From positions 63,926,944 to 63,990,943 of the forward strand of contig OX419755.1 in assembly GCA_948567375.1 (NCBI GenBank): DNA of 64,000 bases, written 5' to 3'. Shown here piece by piece: positions 1-13,600 of the stretch; the first letter of the stretch is position 1, and the number at the start of each line of letters is the position of its first letter. This DNA is from Lunularia cruciata (taxonomy: Eukaryota; Streptophyta; Marchantiopsida; Lunulariales; Lunulariaceae). The notes beneath the pieces are model-generated. The model did no database searches. It saw nothing but the letters and a program-made list of their open reading frames with translations, and was not told the origin of the DNA. The position numbers and the translations under genes were made by a program.

Positions 1-1557
1 CGGACATGTCCCCGCGCCAGACTCGCCTTTGATCTCGAGACTACCTGCAATCATATTGCTGCTGCTGCTGTTGTTGTTATTTGGCGTCGTCACTTGCGAG
101 CTCGCTGACTCGTCCTTCGTCGACTGGTGCTGCTGCCAACTCTGGTCCATGTCATTAGCGCCTGTAGAAACGTCGCTGTACCCAGAGGTAACAATTCTGC
201 CCCTTTTGGCTCCAACCACGGTCGCCGTGTCGCTGGACGTCGGGGTGTCCGACGACGTCATGAAAATTCCTGCCGTGTCCATTTGTTGAGGGTGGATTCG
301 GAAGAACGGCATCACCGCCGACTGATCACTCGCCGCTGGGACTGTCATTCGCATCACTCCGGCTTTGCCACCCCCAGCTTGCACCACCGAGACCTGCATC
401 GGCACCGGGACCACACCCTTGGTCACGATCGAAGGCGAGGCGATGTCCGGGGGATCGCTGCGAACGGTCCCGACCTCCTGCGCCTGGCCTCTCGGCGCGA
501 TGGTGCTACCGTGCTTGTTTTTCCGTCGCCCCGCACCGACGGGCACATTCCGCAGAGTTCCCCCCGCTGTCCAATAGCGCTGGCAATGCTTGCAGAAGTG
601 GCGCGGCTGATTAACATTGTAGTTGTTGTAGTAGCAAAATTTGGTCTCGAGACTATGGCAACGAGGGCAAGCGACAGCTTTGTCAGGGCGACGTGGCATC
701 TTCTCGCCTCCCTTCCCAATTTCTTCTCCCCCACTTCCATCCCCTCCTCCCTTCTTACTGCGCCCATTCAAACTTCCTGATCCATCTTCCTCTTCGCTGT
801 TGTCATCCTCGCCATCACCGGCAGATGCTGGAGGTGTCGAGAGCATAGACCTGTTTACTTCTGCGCCTCCACCACCTCGAGGAGAGACACAAAGTTTCTC
901 CTGTTCAAGACTATTGCTAGTCGATGAAGTTAGGTCAGGAACAGATCCCATCTTTAAGTCCTGTCTTGAGTACAGCTTCCCTCCTCCGCCAGAGGTTTCA
1001 CCCAAGTCACTGCTTTCCGCAAGACTATTTTCCTTCACGTCCTGCACAGTCAAGAACATGCCGACATCAATCTTCAGAACAAGTAAAGCCTCTGTCTGTA
1101 TACATTGAAAGTTCAATCTCTCCTCCGCTCCCTGCTTATTTGTACAATTATGGTTGCCCGTCCAGTTACAGAATAAAAAAATGAAAAAGAAGAAAGAAAT
1201 CTGTAATGCGTCTTTCCATCAAACAAGGTGGCGCATGTCTAGTTCTAGGCTATACTGCAATATAACCACAAAAACTTGGCGTGTATCAACCATGACCGCA
1301 GCGGGCTGCTCGGAAAATTGAAGCGCATGAGAACTAAACGCTGTGACGAGATCAGAGTAGATGAGACTGAGATAGATCGATACAGAGAGCGGGGAACAAA
1401 CCTGAGCCTGTGAAGAAGATGGCAAATCACCCCAACCCCCAGTGCTCGTAGTTGGCGCGGCATCAACCCCATCAGTTTCCCCTGACGCTGACGTAAAAGA
1501 TGAAGCAGCGGGTTTCGCAATCGTCTGCCCGAACAACTTAATAGGTGGATCCATCAT
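1..1557 (-). CDS. CDF-type Dof zinc-finger transcription factor (5' part; 3' end beyond window)
   Basis: Nuclear DNA-binding protein of the Dof family. The model has exon 1 at 1557-1402 (52 codons) and exon 2 from 1131 to the window edge, with a 270-bp GT-AG intron and matching phase 0; about 429 residues are visible. The start ATG at 1557-1555 has an in-frame TGA two codons upstream. Residues 3-9 read DPPIKLFG, like the N-terminal motif of cycling Dof factors. The Dof domain occupies about residues 197-255. Its zinc ligands are C207, C210, C232 and C235, within [21 protein letters not shown] and KHCQRYW, followed by a basic GAGRRKNK end. Acidic and Gly-rich linkers precede it; Ser/Asn homopolymers lie near residues 405-415. 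Known family role: repressors in photoperiod and clock output that bind AAAG sites. The C-terminal CDF motifs would lie outside the window, so subgroup placement rests on the N-terminal motif and the Dof sequence. The gene is hidden from single-ORF reading because other frames are also open. Confidence 0.9.
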
Positions 1558-2600
1558 ATATCAAATTCTCAGAGCTAGGTCATAATCCATGTCCTAAGGC
1601 ACAAGCCATTTCGTGCTCCTCCTTTCTTATCCCTGCCCCGCTCTCAAACCTTTCTAATAGAACTCTCCTCCAGCAAATCTCACTCCGCTATAGGCTGTCT
1701 TTCCTTCCCTTTAAAACTGTAACTTCTTCACAGATCGCTAAAAACCATCACCGCTTCAGCGTCAACCTGGTTCCTGATCTGCACACATATTCCATGCTCC
1801 CCTGCCCCGGCAACCTTCTACTACCTCACCAAAGCAAAGAACCTGTCAAGCTTTAACCCTATTGATCACCTCTACAGTATATCGCCTAACAAAATAACAT
1901 CAACCGATCCACCTGGTCCAGCTTGCATGGAGAACTCCCTACCGAAATCGGTCTTCTCAAAGTTGCTCGGAGGACAGACCTTTCCTTTCCTTTCTTCCTT
2001 CCTTCCTTTTCTCTCTCAGTACGTACGTTCCCTGTCTTAGTAAACAACCTGTCGAGCGCTACCAAACTGATCCTGGGATGTCCTCGCGAGGATAGAAGTG
2101 CAACACGGCAGCAGAAGCAAATACAAGAAGAAACTCATACACGTCGGCGATGAAGTCAAGACGCAACACTTTGAGGACAGGTCGATGGATCGACCGCTCG
2201 CTGAGAGGTGGGAGGGGAGAGAGACGAGTGGAGAAGAGAGGTGAGAGAGTTGTGAGGAGGAGAGTAGTACCGAGTGCAAAATGTGGTGCTGCAAAGCGAA
2301 CGTCTTGGCTGGCTGGCTGGCTGATACTCTACTACTGAAGACCGAGTTCCACACTTTGGATAGATATTTCGCGAACGCCGGTGTTCTGCCGGGGAAAAAG
2401 GGACGACTCCGGTAAAACGCACAATTTTGAGACTACAGACTTGTCTTTCTCACCGGGAGTCCAATTCGTAATGTGATTTGCTTCAAAACCTGCCGGCGCA
2501 TTTTTCTAAGAAGCCGGTCCGCTCCTGATTGAAGAGAAGTGTGAGGAGTGGGTAAGCTCGCCAAAAGCTGTACGAATAGAAAAACCACCATGCTGCGTAC
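1558..2600. other. Upstream region of the Dof gene (leader/promoter), no gene seen
   Basis: This sequence lies 5' of the Dof start codon on the minus strand. It holds a CT-rich run near 1978-2018 and a GA-rich run near 2200-2265, a composition common in plant 5' leaders and core promoters. Open frames on both strands are short and look unlike any protein I know. I could not fix a TATA box or transcription start. Confidence 0.4.
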
Positions 2601-4045
2601 AGGTAAAAGGAGCCCTAAACCGCTAGTATCCCTCCGGCAGCTGGTCCCCCTGAGCCACTACCGGCGAACCGACGACCGACGGGCTTCACACAAGCACGCA
2701 CCGCTTTATCGCTTCCAGGGGTGGGCCAGTAATGTCGCACACCCCCAGTTTCGATCAACTTCAGACTGCGTTCTCCCCAAAGTAAAGTAAACCGGTAATT
2801 TTGGAATTCTCTTCGACGCTCTTCCCGCACATGTGACAAATAATTACCCAGAGCGAGTATTTTAAATAGTGGGCCCAGTTAATGTGGGAATAGTGGAGTC
2901 CGTGAGGCGTCACGAACCTTTTGAGAAAGCGCAGCAGGGTTGGCAGGGACCTTTTTCTGCACAGTAATTCTTCTACGGCAGTCGTAGTCAGTCACTGCTG
3001 CACGTAATTTACCCTACCGCATTTGGCTGTCCGGTGGCGACTGCGCAGGAAGGAAGCAAAGCGCATACACTACCCTACCTCACCTCTCTTCACTTTCCGC
3101 TTTCGCTTTTCCTTCCCAATTCCAGATTATGTCCAAGGCCATTCTCATAAAGGTAAAAAGCGAGGCAAGTGCTCACGTGGGAGTGAACTACGACCACTTG
3201 AAACATGTGGTTCAGCGGTCCCAGCGTGAGATCTTTTTATTCTTTTCTGCGCCACGTAGGAGAAAGTCTCTCGCAGCATTTCTAACGCGGTTTCCTATGC
3301 GGTGTGAGAGGGAGAGTGCAAGCAAACTCCTCTGTCTAGTGATGGATTGATACCACGCAGAACTGAATTAGGCCATGGTTCCTCGCTTGGTATCGATCAA
3401 GGAACCAGAGGAGCGGCTACAGAAGAAGAAGATTAAAAACTGCGGGTGAGAATCTTTATGCTTTCGCCTAAGTCTCAACTTCTCCCATGCGAATCTACCG
3501 GGGCTTTCCAAAGATGGAGAGGTCTTTCCTCTTTCGGTCTTTGGGACTCCTTCCTATGTATGTATGTGCCAGTTACCAGCCGTCCTCCCACTTGCTTGGC
3601 GCCGTTCACCAGTCTTATCCACTACTGTATTTGTTTGGACTCGAGCTATTTATCCATCTTCTTTACGGATACAGTATTCTATTCCGACGCGTGATTCAAC
3701 AACTCCGGTCATTCACTTTTTCCTTGACCTTTTAGATTTTTTTTATAGAATGAGATAAAATGAATGAAATGGAGTGAATAAAGCACAAAAAGGCGGAACA
3801 GCCTTCCCAAGTATTCCATCCTCCTGTTTTCGCTCAATAAAATCATGCTCTCGTTTCAATTCGTATTTACTCCCTCTCCAGAATGTTATCACAACAGACT
3901 AAAGTGATATGATAATATTCTTCCCCTTTCGCTTTTTAGGATCATTTCCCGAAAGCTCTGCTCCAACTTCTTTTATCTGCTTTCAGAGGGCTTCCCAAAA
4001 CCTTTGACTTCGGTCAGACTTATGTTCGGAATATATATGTATATA

Positions 4046-4065
4046 TGTGTGTGTGTGTGTGTGTG
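4046..4065. repeat. (TG)n microsatellite
   Basis: About ten TG units follow an AT-alternating run, giving an alternating purine-pyrimidine tract of about 35 bp. Confidence 0.9.
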
Positions 4066-5515
4066 GGTGGGGGCACCTACCTTCGGGGAAACATCTCCGC
4101 TTAAAAGCGTAATTATCCGATTGAAACTCCTGTCGAATACCTTTATAGGCGGGATCTTTGTAGACGGATTTACCGTCTAGCCTGCCTGTAGAGTGATATT
4201 TTATTCTTTCAACTTTATTTCCTCTTCCCTTTTCTATTTTTCTTTTCTCTCTTGTATGCTATATGGAATATGCAAGATAGGCATATGTAAAGCACAAAAT
4301 CGGCAAGTGACTCAAAGTTCTCACGTAAATGGGTACAGCTGGTCATATTGCAGGTCATATTTACTCCATCGGCGCAGTGGTCACTTTGTGGATAATCTCC
4401 CGGCGATTTCACATTTTATTTGGCAAATCAAATCAAATTTCCCATCCTATCTGAACTAGCCTGGAATTTTGATTGCTCTCTTAGCCTCTGCTTTGTTTTG
4501 TTAGGTTAGCGAGCTCTGGTGAAGTGGGATCACATCTTCATTCAACTGGTTTACAAAGTCACTTGAGTTTATGTATGTCTCGTGCTATTGGTGACTGCAC
4601 ATAGGAATGATTGATTTTGTCAAGTTCAATGAATAAGCTTTTTACTCCACAAAATTCTAAACTATTCCCCTACCTTCCAACTTTAACTTTACTCACCAAT
4701 CATGGAACAGCTGGTGTCGCCTAGTTGGAGCACGAATGGCTTTATCCATAAATCTTGAGATCTTGCAATGGTGACTACTGATTCACTCACCTGGAATTCG
4801 CATCTTCAGTGTACCTTTCAATCTCGTGGATGCATCCACTGCTGCGGTAACTAATACACTACGTCATTCCTTTTAAAAGACGAGATCTTATTTGCGATGC
4901 CAGCTCTTCTAAATCTCGCAGCACTTTGAGAATGACCTCAAGAGCAAGAGGTCATGAACACTTCAAGTCCAAGGCCGGTGGTTTTAGCCACATGAAACTC
5001 ACAGAGCAATATCTGTTTCCTGGCTATTATGCACCGGAAGAAAAGCACAAGAAGGTTGTTTCCTGGCTATTATGCACTCTTGAAGCGGCTATTTCGGTTT
5101 AAGTGTATCAACCACGAACTCCTGGACCAGAACCTACGTTTCATGTATGGAGGATCGTACTCGAATGTACTTCTTGTATGACAGTCGTAAGAAGACCCTG
5201 TAAGTTTCTCACGGACTCTTCCAGTAACTTTCGGGGCTGCTTAACTTATCAACTGTTCGTAAAACTGATTTGTCTCCGAAACTTCAACAGGAAGTTGAAG
5301 GAAAAGTCAGGAACCTTTTGGAAAAGAAACAATGTCAACCCACCAGGGTTGGTCCAGATCATGGTCCCTGTTCAGAAAAGCATGGACAAGGCGAATCATT
5401 TCCTTTTGGCCACTTGGGTTTTTGGGGATGTTACCTGCGCAGCTGACTAGGCTCAGAATTATCGTGGAGCTTATCCTATGTCAGAAGGGATTTAGTGAGT
5501 TATGTCTTCCTGGGG

Positions 5516-5614
5516 CTTAGTCCCAGTTTACCCTTCTTTTTTTCGTCTCTCTTGTACGGCTCGATGGGGGTCTTCCCATCCTTCGTTTTCTTTTACGCGG
5601 TCGCCTCCTTCTCA
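5516..5614 (+). repeat. Dispersed ~100-bp repeat, copy 1
   Basis: Starts at a GGGGCTTAGTCCC-like small palindrome, then a T-rich stretch, then CTTGTACGGCTCGATGGGGG, TCTTCCCATCCTTCG and ACGCGGTCGCC. The same order of blocks recurs at 6.3, 28.8, 32.9, 34.6 and 37.0 kb. Confidence 0.75.
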
Positions 5615-6284
5615 GTCATGTCTTCCTGGCGATTCCATCCGACGACGGGAAATCACATCGATCTAAAACCCGACGATGATGTCATGCGAAATACGTCCCC
5701 GTGAATTCGGCTTTTTGTGGTGAATACCCGTATACACATTGGAATTATCTGGACCTAAAAGGGGTAATAGAGCGGTTTCGGACACGATGAAACACCACAC
5801 ATTTTGATTGCTGTATTTAAGAACAAAAGAGGACAAGAAGTTGAGGAGGAGAAAGAGGGCGGACCTACCTGGAGATTTCTACGAAGCGAGAACTCGTGGT
5901 GTGAAATCGCGCTATCTGTCACTTCTTGGTTTTGCAAAGTGCCATGTCACGATCCCACCACAGATGGCCGGATTCGATCTTCCAGTTTTGCGGCTGCCGA
6001 TTCTCTCGCTTTGGTGGGTGAAAGTTTGAACTCCTGGCAGTTACGAGTTCCGTCATCCACTACGTAAAGTAATCCCTCTACTTAAAGCGAATCTTTTTCT
6101 AGAGAAAGGCTATTGCCACCCTGAATTTTGCTAATGCCGCCCATGACGTGGCCAAATTGACATGGCCTCCTCCACACAGACACACACTCAGCACGGCCTT
6201 GGTATCGCGCTGCTATTTGTCCATTCCAGAAAGTACGGTGACAATAGCAAAAATCAGGCTCGCATTAGCAACCCTGTTTTGTAA

Positions 6285-6370
6285 GTTAATGGGTTCAGCC
6301 CCATTTTACCTTTCCATTTCTCCCTTGTACGGCTTGATGGGGGTCTTCCTACGCGGTCGTCCTTTCTTGT
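6285..6370 (+). repeat. Dispersed ~100-bp repeat, copy 2
   Basis: Same blocks as copy 1: GGGTTCAGCCCCATTTTACC, CTTGTACGGCTTGATGGGGG, TCTTCC, ACGCGGTCG. The middle CATCCTTCGTTTTC block is deleted here. Confidence 0.7.
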
Positions 6371-7450
6371 TGTTTTCTAAGTTTATGTACATTATCGTGA
6401 GGAACCTCATTAGAGGTTTTCACTATTGTTGTAAGAGTACCCATAGAGATTTACTTGTATGGATATCTATATAAATGTTGGGGGAGATTTTCAATTATGA
6501 CCGTCATAAGGGTATGAATTCTCTATCCGTAATACTTAAAGTTTAAGTGGTTTATGGTTACACTGTTTACTTATGTCATAGATTTATTATGGTTATTCTT
6601 GTAAGCATTTATAGAAATCTTTAAAAGCTACAAAATCAAACTATTTTGGCAATAGTGACCATGGTAAGTGAATCGAATCGCTGCTGTCCACAAGTGGAAT
6701 ATTGGGCTAAACTCCATATCTCGAAATTCTAGACCACTTGTGTGTTTTACCTACATAGGCCTTACGAACATCTGTATTACCTTGTATACACCGGAATTCG
6801 CACCACAACCGGCAACGTGTTTTCTCATACGAGTTCCGTGCGGCTCGGTCCTTTGAAACGCAGGGGACGTCGCTGCTTGTAAGGCAACGGCAAGTGACTG
6901 TACCGTCAAAGGAACCCAGCCGCAAACCCACGACGTATATTCAGCATAAAGACCTCCGGATCCTCCTCGCCAATTGTTAAGCATGTTTGAGGATTACACG
7001 TGGAGAGGAATCTACACCTCATATCGGTATATCCTGGATTGGCGAGTCTCCACAGTCCAGGAGCCTCTTTGTCGGAGCCCGAAAAGCCTTCTCTGTTTCC
7101 AAGGTTGTCATCCCACGAAGAACGCTGTTCCTCGAAGGGCAAAGTTCCATCTATACGCTCGTGGAGGGGACATGCCTCTTCGTGTGAACTTTAGAGATCC
7201 AAGTTGGGTGTCCATGCTATGCATGCGCCACTGTGACTTATGAATCTTGACCTATCAGGTTAGTACTTTCGACGGGTTAGTTTTCAAGATTTCTGGCATA
7301 ATCAGAAGTGCATGCTTTACTACCGAACTACGTCGGCAAAACATGCGTTCGTAAATAGAAAAGTTCTTCGAACTGCGTTTATTCTTACCGATCTCGAGTG
7401 TCATTTCAATGAGAAGTGGTATAACTTACGAAAAGAATTGTAGTATTTAA

Positions 7451-10400
7451 AGGTGGAACAAATGGGTAAGGTTATTGTTTGAATGGACATGTCCTTGCTT
7501 TTACTTTTGTTGGATTCTTTTTACGTCTTAGATGATGAATCATGATCACCTATGTTTTATACTAACTGAAAAATCCTCATTTTTATATTATCCTTTACAA
7601 AATGAACAGAGATATTTGATTTATTTCAGAGCTCATATAGCTCATCTTTTGTTAAGAATCTTTGGAGCTTACAATCTAGGTTCTTATTATGAATTATCAG
7701 AAATAATCAGCAATTATATCAATAAAAAATGTAAAGAAATCTTAAGATAGATTAAGATCAATTCCACACTCTATCTGTATGATCAACTATCTGTGTATTT
7801 TAAACTCCATCCAACAAGTCAAAACTATACTAATTCTAGAGTTCTTTAAGTGTGCAATATCGTTTCTGCTAACTGATATTGTAGAGCTATTTATGTATAT
7901 AACCTCTTTCTCTATTCCTTAGTAACAGAAGTGTGATTTCAATTATATTTTAATTTTACGTGTTAATATGGATTGAATATCTGATATCTTTTAAGTAGAA
8001 AAAAAGCTACGATCTAGCTGATCGACACATTTCATTTGTTTCGAACAATTAACAATTATAGATCACTACTTTGAATCTAGGACCATCCAGATAAAGATTT
8101 GTTCTGTGAAACCATGAGTGATTCAATGATGAAAATAATGGAATTGACCTCATAGATTGAAGCATATGCAATCTACTTCTTTCTTTTCCTCGCATCTTTG
8201 TTACATTGTTTCCAAAAATGCCTTATATATCATTCTACATTTCTCGGACTGCAGTCTAGAAAGGATAACTTCTTCCCCGTTCATCTAGGGCTCAAATTTA
8301 AACTGAACTTTCTGATTTTTTACACTATCACCATAATTAGCTTAATTAGTTTTCCAACGCAGATGAACACAATGATGAAAGTTAGTCGATTATTGTTTAC
8401 TTTTTCTTCCTCTACGTACGGCCTAACATCGACCGACTCTAGAGAATCTAAAGTTTACGCTTACCTCCACTATATTCACGTTCCGGTAATAATGCATATG
8501 GTACAGAGAGCGTGAATCAAGAAAAAAATCAATTTTAACTTATCATTTCCTCTAAAACCAAAACGCATTCATTGACTCTATATCTCAGGAAATGCCTGCT
8601 CTACTCCTAATTTCTCTCCCATTGCCTATAGTCTCTTAAATAAGAGGTTGGTACATATATTATCTTGTAATTCCATATAATTTTTTCATTTTAGTTGTAC
8701 TTTTAGTCATCGATTAGCATTCCCTAGTTCATTAATATAGATGAAATCCTCTACATCTATGCAAGTTCTTATAGAATACAAGTCTCCGTTATTATTAATC
8801 ATTTTACTTTGTTGTGTGAACTTTTATTATTTATCTTGAATAAATATGTTATTAATATTTTTAAATGATTCTTGATAAGCCATCATATTCTAAGTATTAC
8901 AGACATACGTGGCAGCATTATCATTATAAAAAAATTAAAATGAAAAATTAATATTAAGTCTTAATAGATTTATTTTTTCTTACTTTCTTCTTCTTGGAAT
9001 TTTAGTAATTTTACAATATGTTTAACACAAAGTATTTTAATGTATATGCTAATAAAATTGCTTGATTTCCAAGCTCTATTTTGATATTATATTTTGTCAT
9101 TGCGGGCTCTGGAGAGTACTGAGAGTAATCTATGCTTCCACTGATTTTGCAAGTATTGTTTAAGATTTTAGGTACTAAATTAACCATGTCCATTGCTTAC
9201 TACCCCTAATCCATAGTTAGATTAATGTGACAATTATACCTTGGAAGATGTGGTCTGTGTGTTTGTGAATGTGCATGGGCATCATAACAATTGCATTACT
9301 CTTGTTCTAGCTATGGACTTTACTCTCTATTCTTTCTCAATTATTATCCCCTTGGTTCCTAGTTGCTTGTTTATTGCCATCCAATGGCTTTAGTACGTTT
9401 GCTTTGTTATTCACCTTAGCTTCTTCTTTACGAGAATCAAAGCTCATATACTTGTTATCCAAAAACAGTCAAACAAAGTATGGCATTATGGTATTTTTTT
9501 TGTTTCTAATGATAGTTATACTTTCTAATCATAGGTTTGACTTGCTCCTTGATGGTCAAGTTTGAAAACTTGCACTTGAGTGGATTGGTTCTTTCTCTAC
9601 CCTTAACGTTATTTCTTCTATCACTTATCAGCTTGATCTTTCATACTATATTTACTTTTTATCAAATACTAATTGAAATCTTTCATTTCCAACCTAAATA
9701 CTTGTTTTCTTGACCAATTTCTAACCATAGTTGAGGATAATGAGGAGGTTTAATTTGATCAAACCCTCACCATGCATTTAGTTTAAGTTAATTGTGATCA
9801 TAACAAACATATAGAGTTTAAAGTGTTTTGGAAGTGTTACCCACTCAAAATCATATATGGCCCATTCATCATGCTCAGGATGTCATCAAAGAGTTCAAAA
9901 CTAGACCATATGACAGAGGGTCTTATTAATAAGCAAAAGAAGGGAGATGTAATTGTAAAGGAAATTACCATGGTGTTAGTGGAATTTTGAAATTTAAGTT
10001 ACTAAAAATTGATAAAATATTTTGAGAAAGTACATAGGGATTTCTAGGATGGAATATTTAAAAGATACATAAACATTTTCATATAAAGTACTGTGAACTT
10101 TGTTAGGTTATAAGGTGTTGAAGAATTTCCTAAGGATTAAATTACTCAGTTTGGAAGTTTACTTACCGGAGAAAATTTATATCCACCTGATAAACAATAA
10201 GACCTTGTGCTATTTCAAAAAAAAATTATTCACTCTATTCAACTCTTGGTACATGTATTCCTTTCTATGATCTTGATTCTTCTCTCCGCTTTGATCTTCT
10301 ACATCCTCCTTCCATCACACAAATGATTATTTAAATTCATTGACCTACTCTAAAGATGTCTTCAATACACTCTCAAAACATATTTAAATTAGATAGAGAT

Positions 10401-10612
10401 ATTAAATATATTTTAATAAATAAATTTAGGCTTGCATCCCACTATAATAATATTAAAATACCATTCAATTAATATTTAATAAATAAAATTATAGTCTAAA
10501 AATTAAAATACATAAATATTTTCTAACTAATCTTCTTACTTTCTTCTACTTCCCTAATTGCTTTCCACATATATCAAGTTAATATTCAAATTTCACTTAT
10601 CATGTACGATAG

Positions 10613-10680
<68 letters not shown>

Positions 10681-13600
10681 CTCTAATAAGATATTTATCA
10701 CTAAACTTGTTCAATTTTTTATGTACTTGAAACTAAAATCAAATATATTCATATAAAAAATATGATAAATATTTCATATGGTCTAGAAGGATATAACAAA
10801 AATTTCTAGCATTATTCCATAAATCACTAAAAAATAAGTTAAGCTTGAAATAATATAAAATGATAAAATATATATATTGAGGTATTGAAATAAATAAGTA
10901 ATTTTCTTGAGCATCTATGGAAGGTCCTAAACTTGACAAATCATATATTCTAGCTCATGCATTTGTTGCTAAGAATTTTAGCACGGATTGGATGCTAGTC
11001 TATTTTTCGTTCCCAAATCTCTGTACTTCATGGGAATAAGGAACTAGTTTTCCTTTCTTGAAAGTTATTTGTCTATTTGATGTTAGTGTAAATGACTTTC
11101 AAATAATATTATCTTGTCCATGATATTTCTGGACATAGAGTTTATCTATTTCAAACCTTTTCAAGTCAAATTATCCCACTTTAATTATTATCAAATGCCA
11201 AGTTAGTCTTTTTTGAAGTCTATTGAGCATTGTATTCTAGGATGATCAATGTCACTTGTTTCTACTAAATCTGCATAGGAATCTTTTTGAGTTATTTGAG
11301 TGTAGATATCATCCTTAAAAATAATCAAAATGTATATATAATATTCACTTAACTCAAAAGCCACAAAATAAATAAAAAGGATCCAAAATAAACCTAATTA
11401 TACTCACACATTTTTGCTAAGATTCTCCTTGATTCCAATTCTCTCTATTATCAACAAAAGAACCGAATAAGAGAAAAGAACAATCTCACTACTAATCACT
11501 ATACTAAGTAGTAATACCACTCATTACTCCTATTTTCACCAATCTATAAGCAGGTGTTAAAAACAAAATAAAATTACACTATGTCACATCCTATTACATT
11601 ATTTTAATAAGCTTCTTATATCAAAATATATTGCTTCTTTGACTATTATTTGAGTTTATGTTAGAAAATAACATAAAATATATCACTACACACAAAAAAG
11701 GGGATCATGTGTGGGTTTCCTATATATATTTGAGAGAAAACTAAAATATACTACACAAAATATATAATTGATTATAGTGTGTAACAACATATCTAGAACT
11801 TAAAACATAAGTATATGAGAAAGGATGATCTTACAAAGTATTGACAATAAGAAATCTGAATAATGTGAGGTCTCTTTGGTCCTTGCTTGCTTGTTCTAGC
11901 TTTTAAATGGATGGTCTAAACATTAATGCACTATGCTCTCCATTACAATTGAGACTTTTGGCAAAATTCTAATTTTCATGGCAAGCTCATTATAGTGGAC
12001 TTTAATGCCAAATATGGCCTTATTGAGTTAAAATTTGCCTCATAATGCCTTCTAAAAAGATGAAGGAATTAATCAAGAATGAAAGATAATCTAGAATTGA
12101 AGGATGATTGAAAGATAAAAATGTAATTAGAAAGAATTATATTTTTTTACAAGACTACAGTAGTCACATTGTGAATTATATTTACTTTCAAATCTTTATG
12201 TGCCATCGGTTCTTGGTGTGTAAAGATTCATGACTTGCTTTTCATCAAAAAAAGATCCATAAGCTATGATGTTTATTAGCTACTCTAGTTGCATTATTTG
12301 GAGCTATGATTGAGCTGATTTTCCAAAAGGTGCATGGAAATTTTATTGTCATATGTTGAGACTAAGGTTAGATTCCTCCTTTGGAATTTAAGGGTGAGTG
12401 GATCAAAAAATGGAGTTAAAAATAAATGGCTCTCCAAAATGAGTGACAAGTTTCTTGTGAGATCATAAAACTTACTAGAAAAATTAACTTTTTGCATGAG
12501 TGAATTAAAAAAAATTGATTATTAGCATGTCTTTTGTCACTAGAGCTTTGAAGTAGAGTTATTTTATGAAGGAGAGGAGTGGAGATAGGGATACACCAAT
12601 GTGAGAAGAAATTTATATTGGCAAGTAAGGAAACTTCAACAACAAAAACAGACAAGATTGTCCTTGTTTCATAATATACTAAATGGTAGTTCAACTGAGT
12701 CTTAAACATTGCTGTAACCTTGGATACTTTGAGCTATGGTGCTTTAGTAACCTGAATAATGTGAAAGCTCTTTGTTCTTTACTTGCTATAGTTGTGGACA
12801 TTATGGTTACATGCCAATGCATTAGGCTCCATTAAACTTGAGATTCACTTCAACTTATTTATGGTAGTTCTTACTATCTTTATAAATGTAGCTATTCATA
12901 ATGGCTTGTTGAGCATTTTGATGAAACTAGTGATTGTAAGCTTTCATGGTCAAAATGAATGCAATTTTTGCTCTTGAAAGGTAGAACTTTGCACTCTTTG
13001 ATTTCAATCTTCAATATAGATGATATAAATTTCAAATTACAACATCAAAATTATCTTACCTAGGTGAAAGCCAAATAAAATTGGTGAAATTAGTCTATAT
13101 TTTGGACATTAAATGTCCAAAATATGTCAAAGTTGGATTAGAAGGTTGATTTCAGATTGGAGTTGAGACAAAGATTGTACATTGAACTAAGTTGAGATTG
13201 AAGTTAATTTTTTGCGGTTAAGATAAGAGCTCAGAATGTGGTTGTCTTTGGTGGATAATAATCTCTATTTGTTGTAGATAGGCCTCATTCACATCATCCT
13301 TCATTTTTCTCTTTTGTTTTTGTTTTTAATTTGTTTCCATTATCTTTTGTTTTGATTACTTATTCTAGTGTATATATAATCATTACTTTATCGTGTAGTT
13401 GTTTCTCCATTTTCTTAGGATTTGAGATGTATTAGTTAATCGTTTTATTCTTATATATCTCCCTTTTCCTTTTGCATCGAGAAGTAAGTGTACTACAAAA
13501 GGCAATACTACTCATATAGCACACTAAACTTGAAAATGAATTTCAAGTCCACACCTACTATTTTTCAGGTTTATCTAGATGTTGTCCTCCCTGAACCTAG

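Larger units (their letters stand above)
2601..7450. other. Intergenic DNA without a recognisable gene
   Basis: Base composition is mixed. Short overlapping open frames on both strands (for example around 5.1-5.5, 5.8-6.1 and 6.7-7.2 kb) show no conserved motif or splice-linked continuation. The stretch contains a TG microsatellite near 4.05 kb and two copies of the dispersed repeat of about 100 bp (5.5 and 6.3 kb). Decayed genes or transposons cannot be excluded. Confidence 0.4.

Noticed and set aside
423..767. 114-codon minus-strand open frame over the Dof region
   Set aside because: It is one base out of frame with the Dof domain; the zinc-finger frame is clearly the coding one.
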